Both the position numbers and the translations under genes were made by a program. A stretch of 64,000 nucleotides of DNA from JAJDFU01 sp964641965 (GTDB lineage Bacteria > Bacteroidota > Bacteroidia > Chitinophagales > Saprospiraceae), in NCBI GenBank assembly GCA_964641965.1, contig CAZXLD010000006.1:1-64000 (forward strand), read 5' to 3'. Every line of letters begins with the position of its first letter. The stretch's first letter is position 1. Below the pieces are notes generated by a model that was not told the origin of the DNA, made no database searches, and was given only the letters and a program-made list of their open reading frames with translations. Shown piece after piece: positions 1 through 7,740 of the stretch.

Positions 1-86
1 ACCGTCCACCGTCCACCGTGCACCGTGCGCCGTCCATCGAGTATCCAGTATCGAGCATCGAGCAACAAGCATCTAATATGCGGTAG
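1..86. repeat. degenerate short tandem repeats
   Basis: The first 36 bases are imperfect copies of a 7-mer (ACCGTCC / ACCGTGC). They are followed by imperfect copies of a unit like GTATCGAGCA / GAGCAACAAGCA. This lies just beyond the 3' end of the lpx operon on the minus strand. Its function is not visible; the low complexity suggests intergenic repeat filler. Confidence 0.6.
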
Positions 87-88
87 GC

Positions 89-721
89 CTACTTCCTACT
101 TTTTCTCTTAAAATCCATCACATTTAATCGGTTTTGGCAGGCTACCAGATCCGCTTCCACGTTGGAGGCAATGACGAGGGTTTTATTGGGTCCAAATCGT
201 TGGATTAATTGGTGAAACCAATCTATACCAGCCTGATCCAGATTGGAGGTGGGTTCATCCAGCAGGATGAGTTGGACATCTGAACAACAGGCAAAAACTA
301 ATTTTACGCGTTGGAGCATTCCCGACGAGAAATAGCGCAATTCTTTATTCTTCTGCCGTTCGAAACCCATTAAACTGATAAGGTCGGCTGCGGAAATCCC
401 ATTCCCTAAGGGCTTGAGCTTGCTGTGGAATTCGATTGCTTCTGTCAAGGTGAATTCTTCAATGAGATCGATGTAGGGGCCTGTAAAGGAGATGTGTTTA
501 TAGACCTCAGACAAGCTTAAATCCTGTTGATCCATCTGGAATGTGCGTTTACCCCTGCTCGGGCTTAAATGACCGGATAATAGCTTGAGTAGGGTAGACT
601 TCCCTGATCCATTAGGGCCAGAGACAGCCCATGTAGATCCTGGTTCTAAGGCCCATTCTACCTTCCATAAGATCCATTCCTGTTTGTAGCGTTTGGATAC
701 GCCTGACAGCTTAACCCTCAC
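89..721 (-). CDS. ABC transporter ATP-binding protein, single domain
   Basis: A 210-residue nucleotide-binding domain. Walker A GPNGSGKST is at residues 35-43, a non-canonical signature FSSGMLQR at 131-138 (usual form LSGGQ), Walker B LILLDE at 151-156 and the D-loop NLD at 160-162. The H-loop position reads IASNVEAD, so the usual histidine is replaced, which may lower hydrolysis. No membrane permease is next to it. Its start overlaps the end of lpxA by 11 bases, so it is translated with the lipid A genes. A role in envelope or lipid export is inference from context only; it could equally be a regulatory ATPase. Confidence 0.85.
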   Translation of the reverse strand: MRVKLSGVSKRYKQEWILWKVEWALEPGSTWAVSGPNGSGKSTLLKLLSGHLSPSRGKRTFQMDQQDLSLSEVYKHISFTGPYIDLIEEFTLTEAIEFHSKLKPLGNGISAADLISLMGFERQKNKELRYFSSGMLQRVKLVFACCSDVQLILLDEPTSNLDQAGIDWFHQLIQRFGPNKTLVIASNVEADLVACQNRLNVMDFKRKSRK

Positions 722-1523
722 TGATGTCAGACCCGTTAACTTGCCGGAACCCTTTCATAATACCCAGGTCGGCTTCTCGAATGAAGTGCAGGATGTTCTC
801 CCGCTCCGGGGATTTTGGTATTTGATCTTCGATCATTTCGATCGCCTTGGATGTATTGTACCCTTTTACATACAGGATCCGGTAAATATCACGGATCTGC
901 TCGATTTGTTCATTGGAGAAATTTCGGCGTTGAAGCCCAATGTGATTAATTCCGACATAGGAGAGGGGCTCTCGGGCAGCTTTTACATAGGGAGGAACAT
1001 TTTTACGAACGAGCGATCCACCGGCAACAAAGCTGTGCCTCCCGATCTTGATAAACTGTTGGACCCCTACCTGGCCTTCTACAATGGCCCAATCCTCAAT
1101 AATTACATGACCCGCCAGATTGACGTTATTGGCCAATATTACATGGTCGCCAAGAATGCAATCATGGGCAATGTGTACATAGGCCATCAGCAGGCAATTG
1201 GCTCCTACCACGGTCTGATTGGCATAAACCGTACCCCGGTTGACGGTAACATACTCTCGGATGGTGGTATTATCTCCAATCGATGCGATACTGTATTCTC
1301 CCTTAAACTTAAGATCCTGAGGGATGCCTGCTATGACAGCTCCTGGGAAAATCTTCACATTTTTTCCAATTCGCGCACCATTAAAAATCGTGACGTTTGG
1401 TCCTATCCAAGAACCATCTCCAATCTCTACATCCTCTTCAATGTAGGAGTATGGACCAATGGTGACGTCTTTACCAATTTTTGCCCCGGAGTGAACGTGG
1501 GCGATTTGCGCTTGGTTTTTCAT
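711..1523 (-). CDS. lpxA: UDP-N-acetylglucosamine acyltransferase
   Basis: 270 residues. LpxA moves a 3-hydroxyacyl chain from acyl carrier protein to UDP-GlcNAc, the first step of lipid A synthesis in the cytoplasm. The N-terminal two thirds is a left-handed beta-helix built of hexapeptide repeats (IGxxVTIGPYS, IGDGSWIGP and so on). The catalytic histidine is visible as IAHDC at about residue 120 (E. coli His125). The helical C-terminal cap has the usual motif VGINHIGLQRRNF. It overlaps lpxC-fabZ by 4 bases at its start and the ABC ATPase by 11 bases at its end, which indicates tight translational coupling in the order lpxD, lpxC-fabZ, lpxA. Confidence 0.97.
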   Translation of the reverse strand: MKNQAQIAHVHSGAKIGKDVTIGPYSYIEEDVEIGDGSWIGPNVTIFNGARIGKNVKIFPGAVIAGIPQDLKFKGEYSIASIGDNTTIREYVTVNRGTVYANQTVVGANCLLMAYVHIAHDCILGDHVILANNVNLAGHVIIEDWAIVEGQVGVQQFIKIGRHSFVAGGSLVRKNVPPYVKAAREPLSYVGINHIGLQRRNFSNEQIEQIRDIYRILYVKGYNTSKAIEMIEDQIPKSPERENILHFIREADLGIMKGFRQVNGSDISEG

Positions 1524-2914
1524 GTATTGGTACGCTTGACAATTTGAGCAGTAAGTTCAGCTTCGGCAACTATTTTATTGCCTACATAGGCTGTTGCGAG
1601 CATTTGGCAGATCCCTCTCCGAATTGGAGCAATGAGTTCCATCTTGAATAAGACGGTATCGCCGGGAACGACCTTATGTTTGAATTTTGCATTATCTATT
1701 TTTAGGAAATAGGTATCCCAATTTCCCGGATCTTCCACTGTGGAAAGGGCGAGTATGCCACCGGTCTGAGCCATTGCCTCGATCTGTAGCACACCGGGCA
1801 TAATCGGGTTATTAGGGAAATGACCCTGAAAATAAAACTCGTTAAAGGTAACATTTTTAACCCCAACTACATGCGTATCAGATAGCTCCACGATCTTATC
1901 AATCAATAAAAACGGGTATCGGTGTGGTAGCCAACTTTCAATTTGCACGGAATTGAAAAGTGGAGTCGCCGTGGGGTCGTACTTGGGTTTGCCTCGCAAT
2001 TTTTTTTGCTCCATGTAATGCTTGCGGAGCATTTTGGTAAAAGCCACATTGGCCTTATGACCAGGTTTGGTGGCTACTATTCTTCCTTTGATCGGTGCAC
2101 CCAGTAGCGCAATATCTCCGATAACATCTAACAGCTTATGCCTCGCCGGTTCATTTTGAAAATGGAGAGCGACGGTATTAAGCACTCCTTCCTTTTCCAC
2201 TTTAACGGCTGGACGACCCAATTTTTTGGCAAGTTCTTCGATCTCAGCCTCACTCATTACCCGATCTACAATTACAATGGCATTATCCAAGTCTCCACCC
2301 TGGATTAAACCCATATCAAACAAGGCTTCCAATTCGCGCAAAAAAACAAAGGTTCGGCTGGGAGCAATTTCTCGCTGGAAATCATCCATTCTTTTCAAGG
2401 CCGCATATTGCTGCCCTAGTACCGGAGAATTGAAATCGATAAGTGCGGTTGCCTCAAATTGTTGAGCCGGAAGAGCCATGATCTCTGTACCGGTTTCCTC
2501 ATCCTTATAGCTTATTGCTTCGGTCACTTCGAAGAATTCGCGGTCCATTTCCTGCTCCTCAAGACCGACCTCCAGGATCGCATCTACGAATAACTTGGCA
2601 CTTCCATCCATAATAGGGACCTCCGGGCCATCCACCTCAATCAACACATTATCTACCTGCATGCCGGATAGGGCCGATAGCGCATGTTCCACCGTGCTGA
2701 TCTGAGCTTCCCCCATCTTCAGGGTGGTGCCTCGGTCCGTATTCATTACCCGGTTTACATCTGCCGGAATGATCGGACTTCCCTCGAGATCAACCCTGCT
2801 GAATTTGAATCCGTGGTTGGCTGGTGCAGGCTGAAATGTAAGATTGACCAATTGGCCTGTATGGAGCCCTTTGCCGCTTACCGAAACCGGTTTTCGAAGC
2901 GTTTTTTGTTTCAT
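1520..2914 (-). CDS. lpxC-fabZ: bifunctional UDP-3-O-acyl-GlcNAc deacetylase / 3-hydroxyacyl-ACP dehydratase
   Basis: 464 residues, a fusion of two enzymes. LpxC (about 1-310) is the zinc deacetylase committing to lipid A: VEHALS with His77, RHKLLD with His259 and Asp263, and GHKANV with His286. FabZ (about 320-464) dehydrates 3-hydroxyacyl-ACP in fatty-acid elongation: HRYPFLLIDK, then GHFPNNPIMPG with catalytic His365 and QIEAMAQ with Glu379. The fusion is common in Bacteroidota. Both halves compete for or use 3-hydroxyacyl chains, so joining them plausibly balances lipid A against phospholipid synthesis. It ends with a 4-base overlap into lpxA. Confidence 0.97.
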   Translation of the reverse strand: MKQKTLRKPVSVSGKGLHTGQLVNLTFQPAPANHGFKFSRVDLEGSPIIPADVNRVMNTDRGTTLKMGEAQISTVEHALSALSGMQVDNVLIEVDGPEVPIMDGSAKLFVDAILEVGLEEQEMDREFFEVTEAISYKDEETGTEIMALPAQQFEATALIDFNSPVLGQQYAALKRMDDFQREIAPSRTFVFLRELEALFDMGLIQGGDLDNAIVIVDRVMSEAEIEELAKKLGRPAVKVEKEGVLNTVALHFQNEPARHKLLDVIGDIALLGAPIKGRIVATKPGHKANVAFTKMLRKHYMEQKKLRGKPKYDPTATPLFNSVQIESWLPHRYPFLLIDKIVELSDTHVVGVKNVTFNEFYFQGHFPNNPIMPGVLQIEAMAQTGGILALSTVEDPGNWDTYFLKIDNAKFKHKVVPGDTVLFKMELIAPIRRGICQMLATAYVGNKIVAEAELTAQIVKRTNT

Positions 2915-2982
2915 TCGTTAGTACGTCGGCCATGAAAATCCCCGCAAAAATACAATTTATGACCAACCTGACCCTTAATTTG

Positions 2983-4050
2983 TCAATGTTCTCGATCAAG
3001 TCGGGAGGACTCCTTATCCGAAAGGGTTTTCAAACTGCGTTCTAATCGAGCTATTTTCCGGTAAAGGTCAGGCAATTTTTTAAACACTCCATAGGACCGA
3101 ATGTAGGCATTGTAGGGAATGGCCGGAGAGCCAAATAAGGCCTGCCCCTTTTCAGAAACGGAGGAGGCAATCCCCGATTGAGCTTGTATTTGGGTACCAT
3201 CGGCAATGGTCAGGTGACCGGAAAAGCCAACTTGTCCTCCAATGCGACAGTGTTTTCCGATCTTGGTGCTACCGGCGACACCGGTTTGACTGGCAATCAC
3301 TGTATGGTCGCCGATTTCGACATTGTGAGCAATCATGACCAAATTATCCAGCTTAACCCCATTGCCAATGCGTGTGGCCCCCATAGTCGCCCGGTCGATG
3401 GTGGTATTTGCTCCAATTTCTACCTGATTGCCAATTTCAACAATGCCAACTTGGCTGACCTTCTTGTAACTTCCATCCTGCTGAGGAGCGAACCCAAAAC
3501 CATCTGCTCCAATCACGGCATTGGCGTGCAGCACCACTCCGTCTCCCAGTATGCATCCATGCAGAATGCGGACACCGGGACCAATTTTTGCTCCTCGACC
3601 GATCCGAACATCTCTCCCAATATACACCTGGCCCTCGATCCTGGAGTCATCACCGATTACGGCTCCGGATTCCACCTGGGTAAAAGGACCGACCGTGACA
3701 TTTGCGCCAAGCTGAGCGTCGGCATGTATCAAGGCTTGGGGTGCAATTCCAGCGTTGCTGCCTCCTTCTACATCACCAAAATGATCCAACAGCTGAGCAA
3801 TTGCTGCATACACATTATCCACTCGAATTAGGGTAGCTGAAATAGGTTGCTTAGGCTTAAACTCAGTACTGACCAGCAAGGCAGATGCTTGGGTCGTGTA
3901 GGCATAAGATTCGTACTTGGGGTTACCTAAAAAGCTGATTCCGCCAGGTTCCCCCTCTTCAATTTTACAAGGTTTGACGATCTGGATATCCGGATCTCCT
4001 TCGATCTGCCCTTGGATGAGGGCTGCTATGTTTTTAACAGTGGTTTGCAT
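2983..4050 (-). CDS. lpxD: UDP-3-O-acylglucosamine N-acyltransferase
   Basis: 355 residues, the third lipid A step: N-acylation of UDP-3-O-acyl-glucosamine. The N-terminal uridine-binding domain (about 1-100, with ISFLGNPKYESYAY) is followed by hexapeptide repeats (about 101-320). The catalytic histidine is His242 in MIAHNVEIGD. It is first in the minus-strand lpx operon, 68 bases ahead of lpxC-fabZ, and divergent from hemC. A TAnnTTTG box lies only about 5 bases before the ATG, which would leave almost no leader; either the box is chance or transcription starts elsewhere. Confidence 0.97.
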   Translation of the reverse strand: MQTTVKNIAALIQGQIEGDPDIQIVKPCKIEEGEPGGISFLGNPKYESYAYTTQASALLVSTEFKPKQPISATLIRVDNVYAAIAQLLDHFGDVEGGSNAGIAPQALIHADAQLGANVTVGPFTQVESGAVIGDDSRIEGQVYIGRDVRIGRGAKIGPGVRILHGCILGDGVVLHANAVIGADGFGFAPQQDGSYKKVSQVGIVEIGNQVEIGANTTIDRATMGATRIGNGVKLDNLVMIAHNVEIGDHTVIASQTGVAGSTKIGKHCRIGGQVGFSGHLTIADGTQIQAQSGIASSVSEKGQALFGSPAIPYNAYIRSYGVFKKLPDLYRKIARLERSLKTLSDKESSRLDREH

Positions 4051-4054
4051 ATGC

Positions 4055-4062
4055 CAAAGGTA
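4055..4062 (-). promoter_or_regulatory. possible -7 box before lpxD
   Basis: TACCTTTG on the minus strand matches the Bacteroidota -7 consensus TAnnTTTG. It sits 4 bases upstream of the lpxD start codon and has no well-placed TTG at -33, so it may be accidental. Confidence 0.25.
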
Positions 4063-4116
4063 AAAAAGGAGGCTTAGCTATGATGGCAAAATGACTGGCT
4101 CAAGATTGGAAAAGGC

Positions 4117-4124
4117 TATATTTG
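4117..4124 (+). promoter_or_regulatory. -7 promoter box of hemCD
   Basis: TATATTTG matches the Bacteroidota consensus TAnnTTTG and is placed 19 bases before the hemC start codon. No clear TTG at -33 was found. Confidence 0.5.
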
Positions 4125-4143
4125 CACTTTAAAAAATAAGGCA

Positions 4144-5049
4144 TTGAAACGTAAGATCAGGATCGGGACCAGAGGAAGCCGTTTGGCCTTATGGCAAGCT
4201 AACTATACAGTAGCCAAATTGCAGGAGACGGGTATACAGGCCGAATTGGTAATTATTAGAACCCAGGGGGACAAGATTCAGCATCTGGGATTTGATAAGA
4301 TGGAAGGGAAGGGTTTTTTTACCAAAGAGATTGAAGACGCCTTACTCGAGGACAAAATTGATCTGGCGGTTCACTCCATGAAGGATTTGTCAACTGCCCA
4401 GCCGGATGGCTTGGTGGTAGCCGGTGTTTCGGAGCGTGCAGATCCAGCCGATGCCTTGATCATGCCTTTGTCAGCTACCCCGACCCAAGGTCAATGGGGT
4501 TTGCCTGAAAACCCGCACATTGGTACTTCTTCGGCCCGACGAAAAGCACAACTCGGGGATATTCTCCCCCAGCTCCGTTTGGAGGATATTCGCGGCAATG
4601 TACCCACTCGACTAGGTAAGCTGGAAAGTCAGGGGTTCGATGCGATAGTACTGGCGATGGCGGGCTTGGATCGCTTGGGGATCGACAAAGCTGCTTATCG
4701 GGTTATTCGGCTGAATCCGAGAGAATTTGTTCCTGCCCCGGCTCAAGGAGTATTGGCTTGGCAAACCCGGCTGGAGGATAAGACCTTGCGAAGAGCCATC
4801 CTGAATCTGCACCAATCTGATGTAGCAGCCCAAACAAATGTGGAACGAAAGGTCCTTCGACTCTTGGATGGAGGCTGCCATATGCCTTTGGGCGTGTATT
4901 GCGAACGGGATCCCAATGGCAATTACCATGTTTGGGCTGCCATGGCCGACCATTGGGAAGGGCCGCTCCGAACCATTCAACATTCTTCCAGCACCTCTTA
5001 CGAGTTGGCTGAACAAGTGGTGGAAGCGCTGAAGTCTCCGGTGACGTGA
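4144..5049 (+). CDS. hemC: hydroxymethylbilane synthase (porphobilinogen deaminase)
   Basis: 301 residues starting with TTG; the next residues KRKIRIGTRGSRLALWQ are the normal N-terminus of the family, so the TTG start is convincing. The enzyme joins four porphobilinogens into hydroxymethylbilane for haem synthesis. The catalytic aspartate is in HSMKDL (Asp81), and the dipyrromethane cofactor is carried on Cys245 in DGGCHMPLG. The ARRKAQL arginine cluster is present. It overlaps hemD by 4 bases (stop codon inside the GTG start region), so the two are co-translated. Confidence 0.97.
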   Translation: MKRKIRIGTRGSRLALWQANYTVAKLQETGIQAELVIIRTQGDKIQHLGFDKMEGKGFFTKEIEDALLEDKIDLAVHSMKDLSTAQPDGLVVAGVSERADPADALIMPLSATPTQGQWGLPENPHIGTSSARRKAQLGDILPQLRLEDIRGNVPTRLGKLESQGFDAIVLAMAGLDRLGIDKAAYRVIRLNPREFVPAPAQGVLAWQTRLEDKTLRRAILNLHQSDVAAQTNVERKVLRLLDGGCHMPLGVYCERDPNGNYHVWAAMADHWEGPLRTIQHSSSTSYELAEQVVEALKSPVT

Positions 5050-5720
5050 AACGGGTTTTTATTAGTCGAGCTATTGAAGAAGCAGGCTGGTTTCGAAAGG
5101 AGATCGAAAAAAGAGGCTGGGTGATTACAGGGGAATCCCTGGTTCAATTTGATCCAGTTGAATTTTCCTGGCCCCAACCTGGGGATTGGATTTTCTTCAC
5201 CAGCAAGAAAGGAGTGCAATACTTCTGGGAAGGAATCAATTCATCTGCTGATAGCCTGGATCGGTTTCAATTGGCTTGTATGGGAAAGGGCACTGCAGAA
5301 GCGCTGGCTAGACGGATCAGAAAACCAGATTTCACAGGGGAGGGACAGCCAAGTCAGGTGGCACAAGCTTTCCGGGAGGTGGCAGCTGGTCAAAAAGTGT
5401 TGTTTCCTATCGGTACCCATTCCCTGCGCACCATCCAACGATCACTTGGCCAAGCTATTGAAGGACAAGATCTGGTTGTTTACCACAACCGAAAAAAATC
5501 ACCACTCCAACCAATACTAGCCGATTTCTATGTGCTGACCAGTCCTATGAATGTGCACGCTTTGTTGGAAAATGATATGGCTGATCGAGACCAAGTATTT
5601 ATTGCCATTGGTGAGAAAACAGCGGATGCCATGCGTACTTTCGGGCTGCAACAAATTCGAATAGCACGGGTCCCTTCTGAAGCAGGGCTGATTGAGGCGA
5701 TAGGGGAGGAGGTAGAATAG
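5046..5720 (+). CDS. hemD: uroporphyrinogen-III synthase
   Basis: 224 residues with a GTG start overlapping the hemC stop. The protein shows the weakly conserved two-lobe HemD pattern: KRVFISR at the start, DWIFFTSKKGVQYF near residue 50, GKGTAEAL near 80, FPIGTHSLRTIQR near 120, DFYVLTSPMNVHALL near 165 and IAIGEKTADAMR near 195. HemD closes hydroxymethylbilane with inversion of ring D. Sequence identity in this family is always low; the assignment rests on the pattern plus the position directly behind hemC. Confidence 0.9.
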   Translation: MKRVFISRAIEEAGWFRKEIEKRGWVITGESLVQFDPVEFSWPQPGDWIFFTSKKGVQYFWEGINSSADSLDRFQLACMGKGTAEALARRIRKPDFTGEGQPSQVAQAFREVAAGQKVLFPIGTHSLRTIQRSLGQAIEGQDLVVYHNRKKSPLQPILADFYVLTSPMNVHALLENDMADRDQVFIAIGEKTADAMRTFGLQQIRIARVPSEAGLIEAIGEEVE

Positions 5721-5776
5721 CCGCATTATCTTTTTCAGACTATGCCCTTTTGATCCAGCTGTATAAATCAATTGAT

Positions 5777-6208
5777 ATGAACCGATTTATTTATGGGGTG
5801 CTACTGCTTTTATTGAGCGTGGGTTGCCAGAATCAAGAAACCCAATCGAAAGAGGCGCAGCTTACCCCCTTTGAAGATTTTTTGAAATTCTATGACCGAT
5901 TCCATCAGGATAGTTTGTATCAAATGGCGCACATCCGTTTTCCATTGGAAGGATTACCGTCAAATGCAGATAGTGCGACCCTTGCCGGCGGGCAATTCAG
6001 ATGGAATCGAACAGATTGGGAACTCATGAGAGAATTCGATCCGGAGTCGGAATTTGAGCGCAGTTTTACCCCGTTGACCGAAACATTGATCGTCGAACAG
6101 ATGACCCATTCCACAGGGCGGTATGGATTGCAGCGCAGGTGGGCCAAACAAGGCGAAGATTGGTATTTAATCTACTATGCGGGTTTAAATGTGCTGCCTG
6201 CAAATTAA
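5777..6208 (+). CDS. small lipoprotein, DUF4348-like
   Basis: 143 residues from the ATG at 5777; an upstream in-frame TTG exists but the ATG gives a clean lipoprotein signal (MNRFIYGVLLLLLSVGC, lipobox SVGC). The mature part begins with DFLKFYDRFHQDSLYQ followed by HIRFPLEG, which resembles the Bacteroidota DUF4348 family of exported lipoproteins; that family name is from memory and tentative. It is 56 bases after hemD on the same strand and may be co-transcribed, but nothing links it to haem. Function unknown. Confidence 0.7.
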   Translation: MNRFIYGVLLLLLSVGCQNQETQSKEAQLTPFEDFLKFYDRFHQDSLYQMAHIRFPLEGLPSNADSATLAGGQFRWNRTDWELMREFDPESEFERSFTPLTETLIVEQMTHSTGRYGLQRRWAKQGEDWYLIYYAGLNVLPAN

Positions 6209-6630
6209 TGGGCATAGAGCCTGTTTCAAATTTGTACGCTGCGGCCAAATGGCCACTTTTTCGGTTATACTGCCTTGTAGAACCAGGCTTCGTAGCCCTA
6301 CTACGATCCCGAACCTGTGTCTTGTTTAACCAATAAAATGGACAAATATTGCTATCATCTACGAATTTAAAACGAGCTCTCATTCTTTGGCTTCCTATGC
6401 TTATATTTATTTGATTCCAATTGACTTAATACTGACCCAATCGTAAATGACTTATTTAAAGATGGAGAAAACACCCAAACGTGGCCAGCTCCAATGACAA
6501 GTGTCGGGTTCCAGGATATTACGCCCTTTCAAGAAATGCTGTATTTAAAGGATAGGCTATTTTCAACTTAAAATGGGTTAAAATAATTTATTTGATACTG
6601 TATCTATCTATTACCTAAAACCCTTACCAC
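6209..6630. other. 422-base intergenic region
   Basis: No convincing gene on either strand. A short GGCC-AAAT-GGCC inverted repeat at about 6243-6254 is followed by a T-run and could be a weak terminator for the lipoprotein gene. No exact TAnnTTTG box was found before the next gene. Confidence 0.4.
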
Positions 6631-7680
6631 ATGAGCACTGAACTAATGGAAAAGACCAAAACAATAATCGGGGAAGGAGATCCGGATTATGATTGGAAAA
6701 TTGTGCCTACCCAACATGCCGACCATTATAGGGAAAGTGCACCGGAACTGGCCACGATCCTTAAATCTACAAAAGTAAATGGTCTGGCTACCCGCTACGA
6801 GGAGTTTAACCGAGAAGCCATTGAAGCACGTGATCGCTTCAAGTCTACCATTAAAAAAGCCAATGGGGCAATCTTTATCACAGCTGTTTTTGGTGCCCTG
6901 TTACTTTTGGGTACAGGTGTACAAAAACTGTTTGCGGATTGGGACCAGTTAACCACCATCGAATGGACCATCCGGGTAATTAGTATCCTGGGGATACTTT
7001 CTAGCGGATTGGCCTATATGTGGCTGCGGGATGTGCAGGGTGGGCGCTTGCTGAAGGATTGGAGGGAATCCCGAGCCCGGGCCGAAGCCAAACGGCTGGT
7101 TTATTTTAAGGAGGTCATGCAAGGGGCCCAGGAGGAGGTTAAGGATCAGCTCCTGGTAATGGAATATACGCGGCGCTTTTTATTGGACAATCAGTTAGAC
7201 TATTTTAAACAGCGGGGCGAGCAGCATGAAGAACGCGCCCGGAAAGCTTACCAGACGGAGTCCCGCGCTTTATTTATTGCCTCTAGCATTACCGGTATAG
7301 CCAGTGTGTTGGCACTTTGGCAACCTACCTTTGCCGTGATTGCCGGCTTGGGAGTGATCGCAACAGCCTATGCTGCTTACGCTCGCTCGGGTACAGAGGT
7401 TAACCTGGATATGGTCAATGCTGATAAATACAGAAAAGCAGAAGACCTGTTGTGGGAACGCAAATTGGATCTGGACGATTTTCGGCAAAAAGTAATCCAA
7501 CAGGAACAGGGAGCGGTTATTGCATTTTTCGAACCCATTTTTGTATTGCTTGAGGCAGATCATAAATCCTTCCTGTCAGATGCAGAAAAACAAGAGGCAG
7601 CGATCGGAGAAATGGAAAAACGGTTGAAAAAAGCGGATCAGATGCGTGAGAAAAATAAAGATGGAGGGGATGATGATTAG
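6631..7680 (+). CDS. SLATT-like (DUF4231-type) membrane protein with two 2TM modules
   Basis: 349 residues. Two similar halves are visible. Each has a charged helix, a pair of hydrophobic segments (about 84-105 with 116-138, and about 217-237 with 242-262) and then a charged stretch rich in R, E and K. In the first half this stretch reads DWRESRARAEAKRLVYFKE, in the second VNADKYRKAEDLLWERKLDLDDF. This layout resembles the SLATT / DUF4231 family of two-TM proteins, known as membrane effectors near SMODS nucleotidyltransferases. No such partner is seen here. The C-terminus is a coiled-coil-like acidic tail ending in DGGDDD. The family call is by pattern and moderately sure; function unknown. 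Confidence 0.65.
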   Translation: MSTELMEKTKTIIGEGDPDYDWKIVPTQHADHYRESAPELATILKSTKVNGLATRYEEFNREAIEARDRFKSTIKKANGAIFITAVFGALLLLGTGVQKLFADWDQLTTIEWTIRVISILGILSSGLAYMWLRDVQGGRLLKDWRESRARAEAKRLVYFKEVMQGAQEEVKDQLLVMEYTRRFLLDNQLDYFKQRGEQHEERARKAYQTESRALFIASSITGIASVLALWQPTFAVIAGLGVIATAYAAYARSGTEVNLDMVNADKYRKAEDLLWERKLDLDDFRQKVIQQEQGAVIAFFEPIFVLLEADHKSFLSDAEKQEAAIGEMEKRLKKADQMREKNKDGGDDD

Positions 7681-7687
7681 CTTTTTA

Positions 7688-7707
7688 CTATCGGAAGCAT
7701 CCGATAG
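7688..7707. terminator. hairpin between convergent genes
   Basis: Perfect 8-base arms CTATCGGA / TCCGATAG with a 4-base loop, lying 8 bases after the SLATT-like gene and just beyond the end of the cyclase gene. It has no T-run, so termination is only likely, not shown. Confidence 0.45.
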
Positions 7708-7740
7708 GGCCTTCGTTTAATAAGTTGGGTATTTGGAGCG

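Noticed and set aside
1..86. CRISPR-like repeat array
   Set aside because: Units are only 7-10 bases, degenerate and without spacers of constant length.
693..1547. Long plus-strand open frame opposite lpxA
   Set aside because: It is the mirror of the hexapeptide-repeat codons of lpxA and has no family motifs.
3178..3831. Long plus-strand open frame opposite lpxD
   Set aside because: Same cause: antisense of a repetitive beta-helix gene, no motifs or start signal.
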